A stretch of 64,000 nucleotides of DNA from Ectobius pallidus (lineage: Eukaryota > Arthropoda > Insecta > Blattodea > Ectobiidae): NCBI GenBank assembly GCA_964059195.1, contig CAXKWD010000002.1, positions 148,073,042 to 148,137,041 of the forward strand. Direction: 5' to 3'. A program made the position numbers and the translations under genes. The notes beneath the pieces are model-generated. The model was not told the DNA's origin. It saw nothing but the letters and a program-made list of their open reading frames with translations, and did no database searches. Positions 45,799-56,006 of the stretch are shown in pieces; the stretch's first letter is position 1; every line of letters begins with the position of its first letter.

Positions 45799-46125
45799 TC
45801 ATTCTGCATTAACTATAGTTAAATTATATGCTTTACTGGTCTGAAATGTTCCGTGATATAATAAATTTAACTTAATATCTCCCTTGTTTATAGCAATAAC
45901 ATCTTCAATAGAGAAGATCTTTGTATATTTCCGGGGAAGAAACACTATTAAAACTTCACTGTCAATTTTTTGTTGTATTTTCAACATTACACTTTGGCCG
46001 TATCGTGTTTCTTTCTCCTCATAATCCAGTATAAAATACGGCATATTAAGATCTAGCTGATTTATGGGCACACACCTGTTCTGGATACTAACGTTGTTGA
46101 ACCTCTCTACTATATTTTGAGGCAT
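45799..46125 (-). CDS. OB-like Polinton accessory protein (ssDNA-binding candidate)
   Basis: About 108 codons from the ATG at 46123-46125, which directly follows an acceptor TTTATTTACAG. Conserved-looking parts are INQLDLNMPYFILDYEEKE, TRYGQSVMLKIQQKID and VLIVFLPRKYTKIFSIEDVI. The pattern of a short basic protein with TRYG...V and FLP+RY occurs in many invertebrate transposon-linked proteins; an OB-fold single-strand binder is my inference, and a role beside PolB in replication would fit. It is intact, is followed by the exonuclease-like gene, and could be expressed from the minus-strand promoter at 48.9 kb through a long intron. Confidence 0.5.
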   Translation of the reverse strand: MPQNIVERFNNVSIQNRCVPINQLDLNMPYFILDYEEKETRYGQSVMLKIQQKIDSEVLIVFLPRKYTKIFSIEDVIAINKGDIKLNLLYHGTFQTSKAYNLTIVNAE

Positions 46126-46139
46126 CTGTAAATAAACCA

Positions 46140-46477
46140 GCAAAAATAATAAGATTAATAATAATAGTAATAATTAATATGACAGATTAGGAAGTGTTGG
46201 TGATTTTTTAATTGATTTTTCAGAAGTGAACTTAGCATATTGTATCGATATTAACAATATGGTAATAATGTAATAATAATCATAATAATAATTAATACGA
46301 CAGACTAGCAAGTGTTCGTGATTTCTTAATTGATTTTTCAGAAGTGAAGTTAGTATATTGTATCGATATTAACAATATGGTAATAATGTAATAATAATAA
46401 TAATAATTAATACGACAGACTATGAAGTGTTGGTGATTTTTTAAACTGATTTTCAGAAGGGTAGTTAACATAATGTA
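46140..46477. repeat. Minisatellite, units of ~125-140 bp (left part)
   Basis: Units contain GACAGACTAGGAAGTGTTGG, TTGATTTTTCAGAAGTGAA and CGATATTAACAATATGGTAA plus AAT runs. The array continues at 48477-48790 after the inserted transposon, about five units in all. Confidence 0.85.
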
Positions 46478-48476
46478 ATTGAGGAGCTCGGTTCCAAAAG
46501 TGGAATCATCCAAAATTTAACTTTTCGAGGATCAACGAAAAACTTATTTTGACTTGTCCTTCTCTAATCTCGGTAATTTTTTAAGCTTAACAGTTACCTT
46601 CCTGTTTAAGTAGTATCCACGTAAAAGGAAAAATAAATCGGTCAATAACTTTTTTAGTAATTAAATAAATAAAATTGGATAATGCTGCTATTGATACAGA
46701 ATTGGTAATGGAGACACTTTTGGAAACAACATGTAGGGATAAGGAATGATTTGTTGCAAATAGAATAACACTGATCTTTTCTACTTCCTATTTATTAAAG
46801 AACAGCAAACTGCCTTCCTTTAAAACAAATGCATACTAATTGTATGCCTGTTCTTTGACAATTTAAATCCTTAGATCCTCTGATTCTTCTAAGTTTCCTC
46901 CATTTTCTTCCTCATCTTCTTCTTCTTCTATAACATCCACATTACTTGTTAGAACATTTCTGTAGTATTCTAGCTTTTCATTTTGACACCAGCCCTCTCC
47001 AAAATGACTCTTCAACAATTTGTTAACGTCTTCAAGCTTTTCTTTCTTAATGGTGACTTTGGCTGGTAACACTGGAGGCTGCAACATGTGTAAAGTTTGC
47101 CCTTTCTTAAGGAATGGCTTGAATTCTGTTAAGTCAGATCTGTAATGAACTTCGCCCTTTATTACAATGTTTTTAGATTTTGTTTTCCTCAAAATCAGTC
47201 TTTTTGATTGAGCAAATTTAAAATGAAGTTGCCCTGGACGTTTCACAATATCGGCTACTGAGGTTTTCCAATCATGAACTGGCACTTCCGTACCAACAGA
47301 CTTAACAGTTCCATACTGGGAAAATATTTCAGTGTAGTCTTTTGGTGTAATAATAGTTGATCTTTTCTTCACTTCTCGCTCAATACGTCCAAAAACCCTA
47401 TCGGGGGGAGGAAAGAATGTCCAACAAAAGGGAAGATTACCTCAATTGATTGTAGTTTGTTTTGACTTTTTTCGCCAAGCCATTTGGCTAACATTCCCAC
47501 CTCGGATATGTTTTTGTTTTGCCCTGGGCATCCATCAGCAAAAATCTGTAGCTCTGAACACGTGGAAAGATCTTTAAAGCAAAGAAAGTGGTACACTATT
47601 GATGCTATTTCATTTGAACCCTTCTTACGTTGGTCTTTAGTCCAAGTAAAAATATTGACAGTATCCTTGGTCTGTTTATTTTTAGAACTCCCTTCACAAA
47701 TGGTCATATTATATTGATAAAGTTGTCGCGAATAGTATGCGGCCTGGTCTGGAACTTTTGGGAGCACCTGGTTTTTTTGGCAGTCAAATGAAATTTTGAA
47801 TACACCATCGTCATCGGATTTTAACAAATCATAAAAGGTTTTGGCTTTCATTTTGTGAACTCTGTACTTAGTAATTAGTTCTTGCTTTTTGTCACTTTGT
47901 CTTTCTGTACTTAATAAGGATTTTAGCCTTAAACACTCTGAGCATGCGTCTGTTGCAGCTGTATTGAAACTTATGAGTCCTTCATAAATATATTCCAAAA
48001 GAAATTATATTTAACTTGAAGAGCCTCTTCATTTGTTTCATGGTAGGCTTTCCAAAGTTTTCTCACACTGTAATAGCTTGGGAGGTACTGTCTTTCACTT
48101 TTAGCGCGTGTGTAGTGTGATTCAACACAGTGTATTACCTTTTGTATTTTAAATTCGTCTCAATTACAGTCAAGCATGAGGCATGTTTTGGAAACAAACA
48201 AAATGCAAAATACTACTTATTACATGGGATGAGGCTTGTTTTGGAACCAAAAGAACGACGATGGAAAACGCGCCATCTGCTACAAATATCCCTGGGGATG
48301 AAGCAGCTTTTGGAAACAATATCATTTTTTAAACGGTATAAAATAGGTGAAGATGCCAACTTAGGCACAAAATAAAGTGAGTACACGTTGCATGTCTACC
48401 AATATTATATGAAATCGCAAAAAACTCGATTTTCAAATTTTTGGATGACACCACTTTTGGAACTCAGCTCCTCAAT
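46478..48476 (-). mobile_element. DNA transposon with TIRs in the minisatellite
   Basis: Ends are GAGGAGCTCGGTTCCAAAAG at left and the complement GAGGAGCTGAGTTCCAAAAG at right, with inner TIR sequence TCATCCAAAA. AATT flanks both ends, possibly the target duplication, but it is palindromic so not decisive. It interrupts one minisatellite unit that otherwise continues. It carries one transposase-like gene on the minus strand. Confidence 0.85.
46863..48137 (-). pseudogene. Transposase-like protein (DUF7869-type family), frameshifted
   Basis: Begins with CVESHYTRAKSERQYLPSYY, then VKYNFFWNIF, Cys-rich TDACSECLRLKSLL, ISFDCQKNQVLPKVPDQAAY (conserved Asp), YSRQLYQYNMTICEG, KGSNEIASIVYHFL, LQIFADGCPGQNKNISE (Asp) and IEVIFPFVGHSFLPP. 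One base is missing in the run of six G at 47403-47408; past it DRVFGRIEREVKKRS and the C-terminal GTVKSVGTEVPVHDWKTS, HFKFAQSKRLILRK follow. A second shift lies near 47975. I recall this arthropod family as DUF7869; its Asp/Asn-rich boxes suggest a DDE-type nuclease, and its position between TIRs supports transposase. The acidic tail is VIEEEEDEEENGG. Confidence 0.7.
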
Positions 48477-48624
48477 TATATTACTGTAACAATATTAATA
48501 AAGGTTAATAATAATAATAATAATAACAATAATAAAATAATTAATATGACAGACTAGGAAGTGTTGGCGATTTTTAAATTGATTTTCAGAAGTGAAGTTA
48601 GCATAATGTATTGATATTAACAAT

Positions 48625-48682
<58 letters not shown>

Positions 48683-48790
48683 GATGGCCTAAGAAGTGGT
48701 AATAATTTTCAATATCCATTTTTTTTACTAATTGATTTTCAGAAGTGAAGTTAACATAATGTAATGATATTAATAAGGATAATTTTAATA
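48477..48790. repeat. Minisatellite (right part)
   Basis: Continuation of 46140-46477 with the same GTGTTGGCGATTTTT and TTTTCAGAAGTGAAGTTA words; AAT runs at 48510-48530, 48635-48680 and 48785-48800. Confidence 0.85.
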
Positions 48791-48828
48791 ATAATAATAA
48801 TTATAAATCAAATATTTTTTCGATTTAC

Positions 48829-48952
48829 CTTGAAACAGTTAGTAGAAGTACGTTGAGGAAAATATGATGACGATGCTGATGTTCTTGACACTCACACGTT
48901 AGCAGTAAACAAAACAATGATAAAGTCTGGGATGTTTTCACATATTTATATA
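48829..48952 (-). promoter_or_regulatory. TATA-Inr promoter and first exon, minus strand
   Basis: Minus-strand TATAAATA starts at 48950 and the A of TCATTG is at 48918, 32 bases on, the same spacing as in the plus-strand promoter at 45009. The putative exon ends CTGTTTCAAG and is followed by donor GTAAATC from 48828. A matching acceptor precedes the OB-like ATG at 46126. Both exons share TGCTAAC.GTGTG. Confidence 0.45.
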
Positions 48953-49459
48953 CTGACCACCATTATTCGCTGACCTGATTAAAATCTAATGTCTTGTATC
49001 AATTCGTCAGAGAGTCGTTCACCTTTTACCGTTATCGAATGTTCGGAATTAACTTCTTCTCTCCATGAGTCATAGACATGATTCGAAACGTCTATCACAG
49101 ACATCCTGATTGATATCAAGTAGGTCATACATCTTTTTCCGTTACTCGATACCTGGAATTAAGTCTAAACATGATTCAACAGGTCTCTTACGGAGAGTCA
49201 TTCACCTCCTTCGATGTTAGGAATTAACTTCTAGCGCTATGACGCATAGAAAGGATTCAACATGTCTTGTAGAACATAACATTTGCTTTGTGAAATTAAA
49301 TAGAAATTATCCCTCATAAAAAATAATAATAACCTATTACTGTACAGTTATATGCAATTAATTGTTTATTTTTTAAACATTACATTCACTCATTTATGTA
49401 TTTTTCTCCAGTTATAGGTTTATCAGCAATCTCTCTTTCTGTAATAGTGTTGTGTGACA
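48953..49459. other. Upstream region between the minus-strand promoter and PolB
   Basis: No gene. Related words recur (GTCATACATCTTTTTCCGTTA, GGAATTAACTTCT, GATTCAACATGTCT/GATTCAACAGGTCT), suggesting short imperfect repeats. An acceptor-like TTTTTCTCCAG lies near 49410. Confidence 0.4.
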
Positions 49460-51680
49460 ATGTCTGTCCCCTTTGTTGATATTTGTTCATCTTCAGAGTC
49501 TGAGAACGAAATGGATACCATTACATTGTCAGATTCCGAACCTGAAGTGCACACAGTCCCTGACAGTGAACCTAGGACCTACACGGTTCAAGATACACAG
49601 CCAGGAACTGTTACACTTTCGGATTCCGAATCTGGAAACGATGCAGATGTGTACACGGTCTCTAATAGCGAACCTGAGATATACAGTATTCCAGATACGC
49701 AACCAGAGACTGTTACACTTCCTGAATCGTTATCTGGAAACGGTGTAGGTAACATCACGTTACCAGATTCTGAGGATGTCGACGATGTTATTGATGTGAA
49801 TCTATCTGCACCCAGCACATCAAATAATACAAGGGGAAGTGTAAGAGATCCACCACCTCCTACATTTCACCTTGTAGAGAGTGCTCGTAAAGAGTACCCT
49901 AGGTTTGATGCTGTTGGGTTGCAGATGATTATCAACCTAAGTGAACCATCTGGCGATGTGGGGTCAGATCATTTCGAACGGTGTTTGAAAGATGACATTG
50001 ACATTGCTCTAGTAGAGGCCGAGGACTGGGATCTCTTTGGTGTGTCCATCTATAATGAAATCAATCAGATGTACAAACCAATGGGTCTAAGTGTTAGGAG
50101 AAAAGATCAGTTTAATATAGAGGCACTGAAAAACGTAATCAGTAGAGTGTGCCAGTCTAACGCCAATTTCCGTGTTACTCACCTTTTGCGTTTAGTGGTT
50201 GATATTATTCATCTACCTAACGGAAACGGTGGTAATAATATCAAGACGAAGGGTCGTAAGATTGATGTACTGGCCCATTTGAAGCGAAGTGTTATTCAAA
50301 TAAAAACACTAATGAAATGTCTTGCATTCGCTGTAGTGATTGCAGTCGCTAAGGTGAGTGAAGACCTTGATTTCCTTGCTTACATTAATCATGATATGAC
50401 TGGCAAGAAAATCAAAGCAAAAGTTGCCAAATTTATTAGTCATTCAGGCGTTGATCTCAGTAGAGGAGGGGGACTCCATGAGCTCGGTGTGATTCAAAAT
50501 TACATCAAGGATAAGTATAGGCTCTCTAAGATGTTATTCGACGGAAACAACGGACAGGACAAACAAAAACTGTATCTATTGTACGATCCCGAGACTAGAC
50601 ATTACCACACTATAACCAACCTAAGGGCTGCTATGGCTGTTAGATACGTCTGTGAGGGGTGTAATAAAGTGCTTAATGTAGAAGCGAAACATTCCTGTGA
50701 TTATGTTTGTTCTCTGTGTAGATCGATACCGCCCTGTACTGCTAATGAACTATCCATACTATGCAATGTATGTGATAGAATTTTTAGAAGTCAGGATTGT
50801 TTCGATAAACACAGACGCAATCTGATCGAAAGACGTACTGTCTGCATGGCTCCTCAAAAGTGTAAAGAGTGTAAAATGCTCAAAACACTTTGGAAAAGTC
50901 ATGAATGTTACAATTCCTTCTGTCAGTATTGTAAAAAACAGCAATCATCAGGACATCAGTGTTACGTGGCCAAGTTGAAGAAGTCTTCTTCGTCCACTAA
51001 GGACAACACGTTATATATTTATTATGACATCGAGTCGAGTCAGGACACCAGACTCGAAGGCAATACGTTTCTTCACGTACCGAATCTATTATGTGTTGAA
51101 CAATCTTGTTCTACGTGTGAGTCATCCAAGGATGATGTGTGTGGTAGATGTGGAACTCGTGAACATTCTTTCTGGGAAGATCCAATCCGTGGTTTCATGG
51201 AGTATCTAAGAATGAAGAGACCTCAGTTCAAGAAGCTCATTGTTGTAGAAGCATAACGCCCGGTCTTACGATCTACAGTTCATTCTTGACTTTGCTATTA
51301 AGGAAGGATGGGCCCCTGACTTGGTTATGTCTGGATGCAAGATTCATTGCATGAAGTTGGAACACTTTGTCTTTCTAGACAGTTTAAACTTTATTCCATT
51401 ACATTTGCGAAGTTTCCCCAAAAACTTTCGGTCTGCCTGAAGTGGCCAAGGGATTTTACCCGCATTTTTTCAATACGACCGCTAACCTCAATTACGTTCG
51501 TCCACATCCTGGTATCGAATTTTACGGATCGGAGACCATGTCTAAGGAAGGTCGTGAGGTCTTTCTAGAATGGTTCGAGACCGTAAAGGACGATGAAGCA
51601 TACGATAATCGTGCTGAGCTCCTAAAATATTGCCAGATGGATGTCACAGTCTTGAGAGAAGCCTGCACTCTCTTTAAAAG
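49460..51680 (+). pseudogene. Polinton protein-primed DNA polymerase B, palm missing
   Basis: The replicative polymerase of the element. From ATG 49460: an acidic N-terminus of about five imperfect SDSEPE.../PDTQPE... repeats (residues ~15-110), then Cys/His-rich finger clusters (CEGCNKVLNVEAKHSCDYVC, CNVCDRIFRSQDCFDKHRR, CKECKMLKTLWKSHECY), then the exonuclease: Exo I YYDIESSQD, Exo II NARSYDLQFIL after a one-base loss near 51254, a further one-base shift in the A-run near 51425, and Exo III YCQMDVTVLREAC. At 51680 the Penelope-like element begins. On its far side the next gene is already the ATPase, so all of palm and thumb (YCDTD-type box) is gone. Non-functional. Confidence 0.88.
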
Positions 51681-51681
51681 G

Positions 51682-52328
51682 CTGTTGAAATCTGTGACAG
51701 TGATAACATTCGACAGGAACTGAAGTCTTTATCTTATACCTTTCGGTGTAACGGTTATCCATCTCGTGAAATACGAAGATGTCTAAAGAAAGTGGAAAAC
51801 AGACTATCTGGAAACCAAATAGACTTAACAGATCCTACTGAAAAGCCGCCACCTAAGTCTAAGGCCTACCTTCCCTACATCGCTGGAATCACTGACCAGA
51901 TTCAAAACATTTTAAAGAAATATGACATTGAAACAATTTTTACTCCTGTCAACAAATTGGAAGGGTTTTTAAGAAGAGAGAAAGACGAAATCGACATCTT
52001 ACATAAAGCGGGAGTCTACTCAATTCCATGTATGTGTGGAAAAGTATACATAGGACAAACTGGACGCTCTCTGGATGCCAGAAGAAAAGAACATATAAGA
52101 CACCAGAAACATAACAACACTGACTTCTCCGCCATAGCATCTCATTCGGACGAAACGGGTCACAAAATACTTTTCGATAACATAGCTCTTCTTAAAAATG
52201 AAAACAGAAAATTCCCTAGACTTGTCACAGAAGCAATAGAAATCATTAAACATCCCCATAACATAAACAGGGAAGATGGTTATAAGATTAGTGACATCTG
52301 GCGTGAAACAATAACACTGACGTCATGA
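51682..52328 (+). pseudogene. Extra GIY-YIG endonuclease end in the left pLTR
   Basis: The duplicated C-terminal part of the Penelope protein: thumb (SYTFRCNGYPSREIRRCLKK), then GVYSIPCMCGKVYIGQTGRS and ARRKEHIRHQKHNN. The catalytic Tyr, Arg and a zinc-like CMC are present, with YIGQ as usual; the main copy has YIGH. With no RT attached it is a by-product of the partial tandem structure. Confidence 0.88.
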
Positions 52329-52380
52329 CAACTGCGACTGTTTACTAATCACAGGCACTTATTTTCTTGCAATTCTTTCT

Positions 52381-52418
52381 CAGAAGAAGGACACGATATG
52401 TTGTCCGAAACGTCAGAA
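52381..52418 (+). ncRNA. Hammerhead-like ribozyme motif in pLTR (weak)
   Basis: CAGAAGAAGGACACGATATG is followed by TTGTCCGAAACGTC: a GGACA/TGTCC stem closes between CAGAAGA and GAAAC, the arrangement of a hammerhead core (consensus CTGANGA...GAAAC). The second core base is A instead of T, so activity is doubtful. A second copy lies at 54911-54948. Hammerheads are known from Penelope-like pLTRs. Confidence 0.3.
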
Positions 52419-54858
52419 GACACCATAAACACGACGCGGCCTAACCCGGACATCAATTACTATAATTTTAATTATAACTCTGGCCGTGGAAGCCTGCGAA
52501 CTAAGTTAATACAACTCTACGGGGAGCAAGCATTTTATGAATCAAGGAAACTCACAAATTTGAGATTGCAACGACAACGCAGATTGTGCCAACTAGCTTT
52601 TCTCAAAATATGTAGAGACAGTGATATCAGACCTACATTTGTAAAGATTTCTCATCACATAAAGACACCAGCAGCGAAGAAAATACTTCGTAATTCTGAA
52701 ACAGCACTCATCAGGAAGAGAATACAAGACACGCGGAAGACCCTACAGATAATGGAAAAGGAGTTGTATTACCTTCATTTAAAACTGAGCGGTACCTTCA
52801 AGAAGGTGGATTGGGATACGCTGGATCACATATCGATGAGCAAAGCGACGAGAGAATTCGAGGTGACTAAAGGTAGACATGTATCTAAGTTTGCAAATCT
52901 GGTTGAACAACAAAAACCACAACAGCCTGAACTAGATAAGTCTAAAACCGTGATTAATATATCAAGCAAGACTTTAGATGAAAATGAAATATCAGTTCTT
53001 AGCAAAGGCCTTAATTTTGCCAAAACACCCAATACTATCCCAGTAGAAGACATCATTACTGGTGTGGAAATTTCACTCCCTAGATTAAAGCAAACAACAG
53101 CAAATAAAATCAGTTACGAAGTTTCCAAAGTTCTGGACAATGGCAAGTTACCACCTCCCAACATGACAGCGCTAGAACGCAAAGCATTAGTAAAACTAAA
53201 GAAAACTAAAGACATCCTTATCTTACCAGCAGATAAAGGTAATGCCACTGTCGTAATGGATAAAGCCGATTACGAAAAGAAAATACAGAGTATACTAGAA
53301 GACAGTACATATGAGAAACTAACCTGCAACCCAATTAATTCGGTTATCAGAATTAACATATATATATGTTATAAAACAAGCGACATGCATTCCAATAGAC
53401 GATAAGATGAAGCTAATTCCGAAAGGCGCTCAGACTCCTCGGTTTTACGGCCTACCGAAAATACATAAAGTTGGTCACCCACTTAGGCCTATAGTGAGTG
53501 CAGTGAATTCTCCCACACACCCTCTAGCTCGCTTTTTGTCGAAACGACTAACACCACTCAACGGGACTACAGACTCTTATGTGAAGAACTCCACACATTT
53601 TGTGGATATTATCAAAAATATCAAATTGAATGACACAGATATAATGGTCAGCTTCGATATAGTGTCATTATTTACGAGTATCCCAGTACAAGAAGCTATA
53701 CAACTAGTAGAACAAAAACTAATAGACAATAACCTACCAATAGAATGGGCTAAATTAACAGAAAGCTGTTTACTGGAAACCTTCTTTGAATTCCGCAAAG
53801 GTTTTTACAAACAAAACATGGGCATGCCTATGGGTTCTCCCCTATCTCCTGTGGTGGCTAACATTTTCATGGAGAATTTCGAAAATGTAGCACTAAGAAA
53901 TAGTGAATTGAAGCCTCTGTGTTGGCTGAGATACGTAGACGACACATTCGTAATCTGGCCTCACGGAGAAGATACATTGACAACTTTTTTAAATCATCTC
54001 AATAACTTGCATAGAAACATAAAGTTCACTATGGAGAAGGAGAAAAATGATAGTCTGCCATTTCTAGATGTGCTGGTCAAAAGAAAATCAGATGGGTCAT
54101 TAAGCCATGCTGTATATAGAAAACCGACAAACACAGACAGGTATCTAAACTGGTCTTCACACCATCCTCCTTCAGTTAAGAGAGGAATTATAAACACCCT
54201 GTCCTCGAGGGCTGTTGAAATCTGTGACAGTGATAACATTCGACAGGAACTGAAGTCTTTATCTTATACCTTTCGGTGTAACGGTTATCCATCTCGTGAA
54301 ATACGAAGATGTCTAAAGAAAGTGGAAAACAGACTATCTGGAAACCAAATAGACTTAACAGATCCTACTGAAAAGCCGCCACCTAAGTCTAAGGCCTACC
54401 TTCCCTACATCGCTGGAATCACTGACCAGATTCAAAACATTTTAAAGAAATATGACATTGAAACAATTTTTACTCCTGTCAACAAATTGGAAGGGTTTTT
54501 AAGAAGAGAGAAAGACGAAATCGACATCTTACATAAAGCGGGAGTCTACTCAATTCCATGTATGTGTGGAAAAGTATACATAGGACATACTGGACGCTCT
54601 CTGGATGCCAGAAGAAAAGAACATATAAGACACCAGAAACATAACAACACTGACTTCTCCGCCATAGCATCTCATTCGGACGAAACGGGTCACAAAATAC
54701 TTTTCGATAACATAGCTCTTCTTAAAAATGAAAACAGAAAATTCCCTAGACTTGTCACAGAAGCAATAGAAATCATTAAACATCCCCATAACATAAACAG
54801 GGAAGATGGTTATAAGATTAGTGACATCTGGCGTGAAACAATAACACTGACGTCATGA
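52398..54858 (+). pseudogene. Penelope-like RT with GIY-YIG endonuclease, one frameshift
   Basis: Starts at ATG 52398 inside the left pLTR. The N-terminal domain (LRLQRQRRLCQLAFLKICRD, ILILPADKGNATVVMDKADY) runs to the AT dinucleotide run at 53358-53367, where the frame shifts by one (two bases lost or equivalent). RT continues: TPRFYGLPKIHKVGHPLRPI, MVSFDIVSLFTSIPVQEA (first Asp), GMPMGSPLSPVVANIFME, CWLRYVDDTFVIW (both Asp), SLPFLDVLVKR. The endonuclease has GVYSIPCMCGKVYIGHTGRS and EHIRHQKHNN, and the protein ends at 54858. Apart from the AT-run shift it looks intact. The enzyme would nick target DNA and prime reverse transcription at telomere-like or internal sites. Confidence 0.92.
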
Positions 54859-55005
54859 CAACTGCGACTGTTTACTAATCACAGGCACTTATTTTCTTGC
54901 AATTCTTTCTCAGAAGAAGGACACGATATGTTGTCCGAAACGTCAGAAGACACCATAAACACGACGCGGCCTAACCCGGACATCAATTACTATAATTTTA
55001 ATTAT
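54211..55005 (+). repeat. pLTR of Penelope-like element, right
   Basis: Direct repeat of 51681-52475. It ends ACTATAATTTTAATTAT, then Polinton sequence resumes with CCTGTTCATGACTGTTGGG. Confidence 0.93.
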
Positions 55006-55054
55006 CCTGTTCATGACTGTTGGGATGGACCCCTGCCTATGATAAGATACTGTT

Positions 55055-55735
55055 ATGGTTGTCGTAAAGTTTGAGCACCCATTCACTTTAATTGTCTCAG
55101 GTCGAAGTTTTTGTGGTAAGACCACCTTCACCATAAAACTGATCAACAACTTGAAACATCTATCTAACATAAGTAAATACAACAGAATTTTGTGGTGTTT
55201 CGGTGAAACTAATGCCATTCCTCCGCCTAGTAAATTCAATACCCTTGTGACGTATCATAAAGGTCTTCCAAACTTTAAAGGGAAACAAGACTGTAGTAAA
55301 CCTATTTTTATCATTTTAGACGATTTACTCGACAAAGCTTACTCAAACCAGGTGTCTTCAATATTTACAAAAGGTTGTCATCATCGTAATATATCTGTAA
55401 TTTTAATCACTCAGAACCTTTTTCATCAATCTTCCCACAGTAAAGATATTTCTCTCAATACAAAGTACATGGCCTTGTTTAGAAACTTGAGAGATAAAAA
55501 TCAGATTCCTTTTCTAGCTAGACAAGTGTACCCTCAAAATTGGAGAGCGTTTTACAAAGCTTCTCAAAACGCTACGAAGAAGGCTCACGGCTATATGTTA
55601 ATAGACTTTTGTCAGAGAACTAACGTTTTGATTAGATTCCGAACTAAAATCTTTCCCTCCGAAGTTACAAAGGTTTACGTGCCTGTAAAGCATGAAACGG
55701 ATAAAATCCCATTACCATACCTTACAAGTTCTTAA
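55055..55735 (+). CDS. Polinton genome-packaging ATPase (FtsK/HerA, A32-like)
   Basis: 227 codons from ATG 55055. Walker A is VSGRSFCGKTTFTIKLI, Walker B is KPIFIILDDLLDKAY, and a sensor-type ISVILITQNLFHQ follows; the tail has HGYMLIDFCQRTNVLIRFRT. Length and order match the ATPases thought to pump Polinton DNA into capsids. Its stop overlaps the start of the next gene (55692), so the genes form a tight plus-strand run. The frame is open with key residues kept; expression is doubtful because its upstream gene is replaced by a Penelope-like element. Confidence 0.92.
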   Translation: MVVVKFEHPFTLIVSGRSFCGKTTFTIKLINNLKHLSNISKYNRILWCFGETNAIPPPSKFNTLVTYHKGLPNFKGKQDCSKPIFIILDDLLDKAYSNQVSSIFTKGCHHRNISVILITQNLFHQSSHSKDISLNTKYMALFRNLRDKNQIPFLARQVYPQNWRAFYKASQNATKKAHGYMLIDFCQRTNVLIRFRTKIFPSEVTKVYVPVKHETDKIPLPYLTSS

Positions 55736-56006
55736 AAAGGCTTCACCCAAGTTGAGAAGCTTTATTCTAAAGAGCGGTAGCCAAGAGTTGATACTTGCTA
55801 TAATAGAGTGTGCTCTGAACGTTTTGAACGGTCACTGTAAAATTCATTCGTGTTCTAAACGTAAATTGAACAAACATAAAGAATCTTTGAGACATCTTGT
55901 TAATAGAAAAGTTTCTCTGTCTAAGAAAAAGAAAACTTTAGTTCAGAAAGGAGGATTTTTAATTCCCCTCTTGTCTGTATTGTCGGGAATCAGTTCTTTA
56001 ACGTAA
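55692..56006 (+). CDS. Small basic Polinton protein
   Basis: 104 codons starting inside the ATPase end. It reads LQVLKKASPKLRSFILKSG, LILAIIECALNVLNGHCKIH, KLNKHKESLRHLVNRKVSLS and a tail KKKTLVQKGGFLIPLLSVL. This very basic helix-rich protein with a hydrophobic QKGGFL end is found beside ATPase and integrase in many Polintons and adintovirus-like elements; a virion core or DNA-condensing role is an inference from charge. It ends TAATG, sharing its last base with the next start. Confidence 0.75.
   Translation: MKRIKSHYHTLQVLKKASPKLRSFILKSGSQELILAIIECALNVLNGHCKIHSCSKRKLNKHKESLRHLVNRKVSLSKKKKTLVQKGGFLIPLLSVLSGISSLT

Larger units (their letters stand above)
51681..52475 (+). repeat. pLTR of Penelope-like element, left
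   Basis: Starts GCTGTTGAAATCTGTGACAG and ends ACTATAATTTTAATTAT. It contains the RT tail and the whole GIY-YIG endonuclease coding part up to the stop at 52328, then a non-coding tail with the start of the next ORF at 52398. Confidence 0.93.
51681..55005 (+). mobile_element. Penelope-like element with direct terminal repeats
   Basis: 3325 bp. Two 795-bp direct repeats (offset 2530, no indels) flank an RT-GIY-YIG gene, the partial-tandem (pLTR) layout of Penelope-like elements. I found one base difference between the repeats (A at 52058, T at 54588; Gln to His). No target duplication is visible, in keeping with loss of polymerase sequence at the site. It lies in the same direction as the Polinton genes. 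Confidence 0.9.

Noticed and set aside
48495..48719. Ile-rich open frame
   Set aside because: It is the reading of an AAT repeat.
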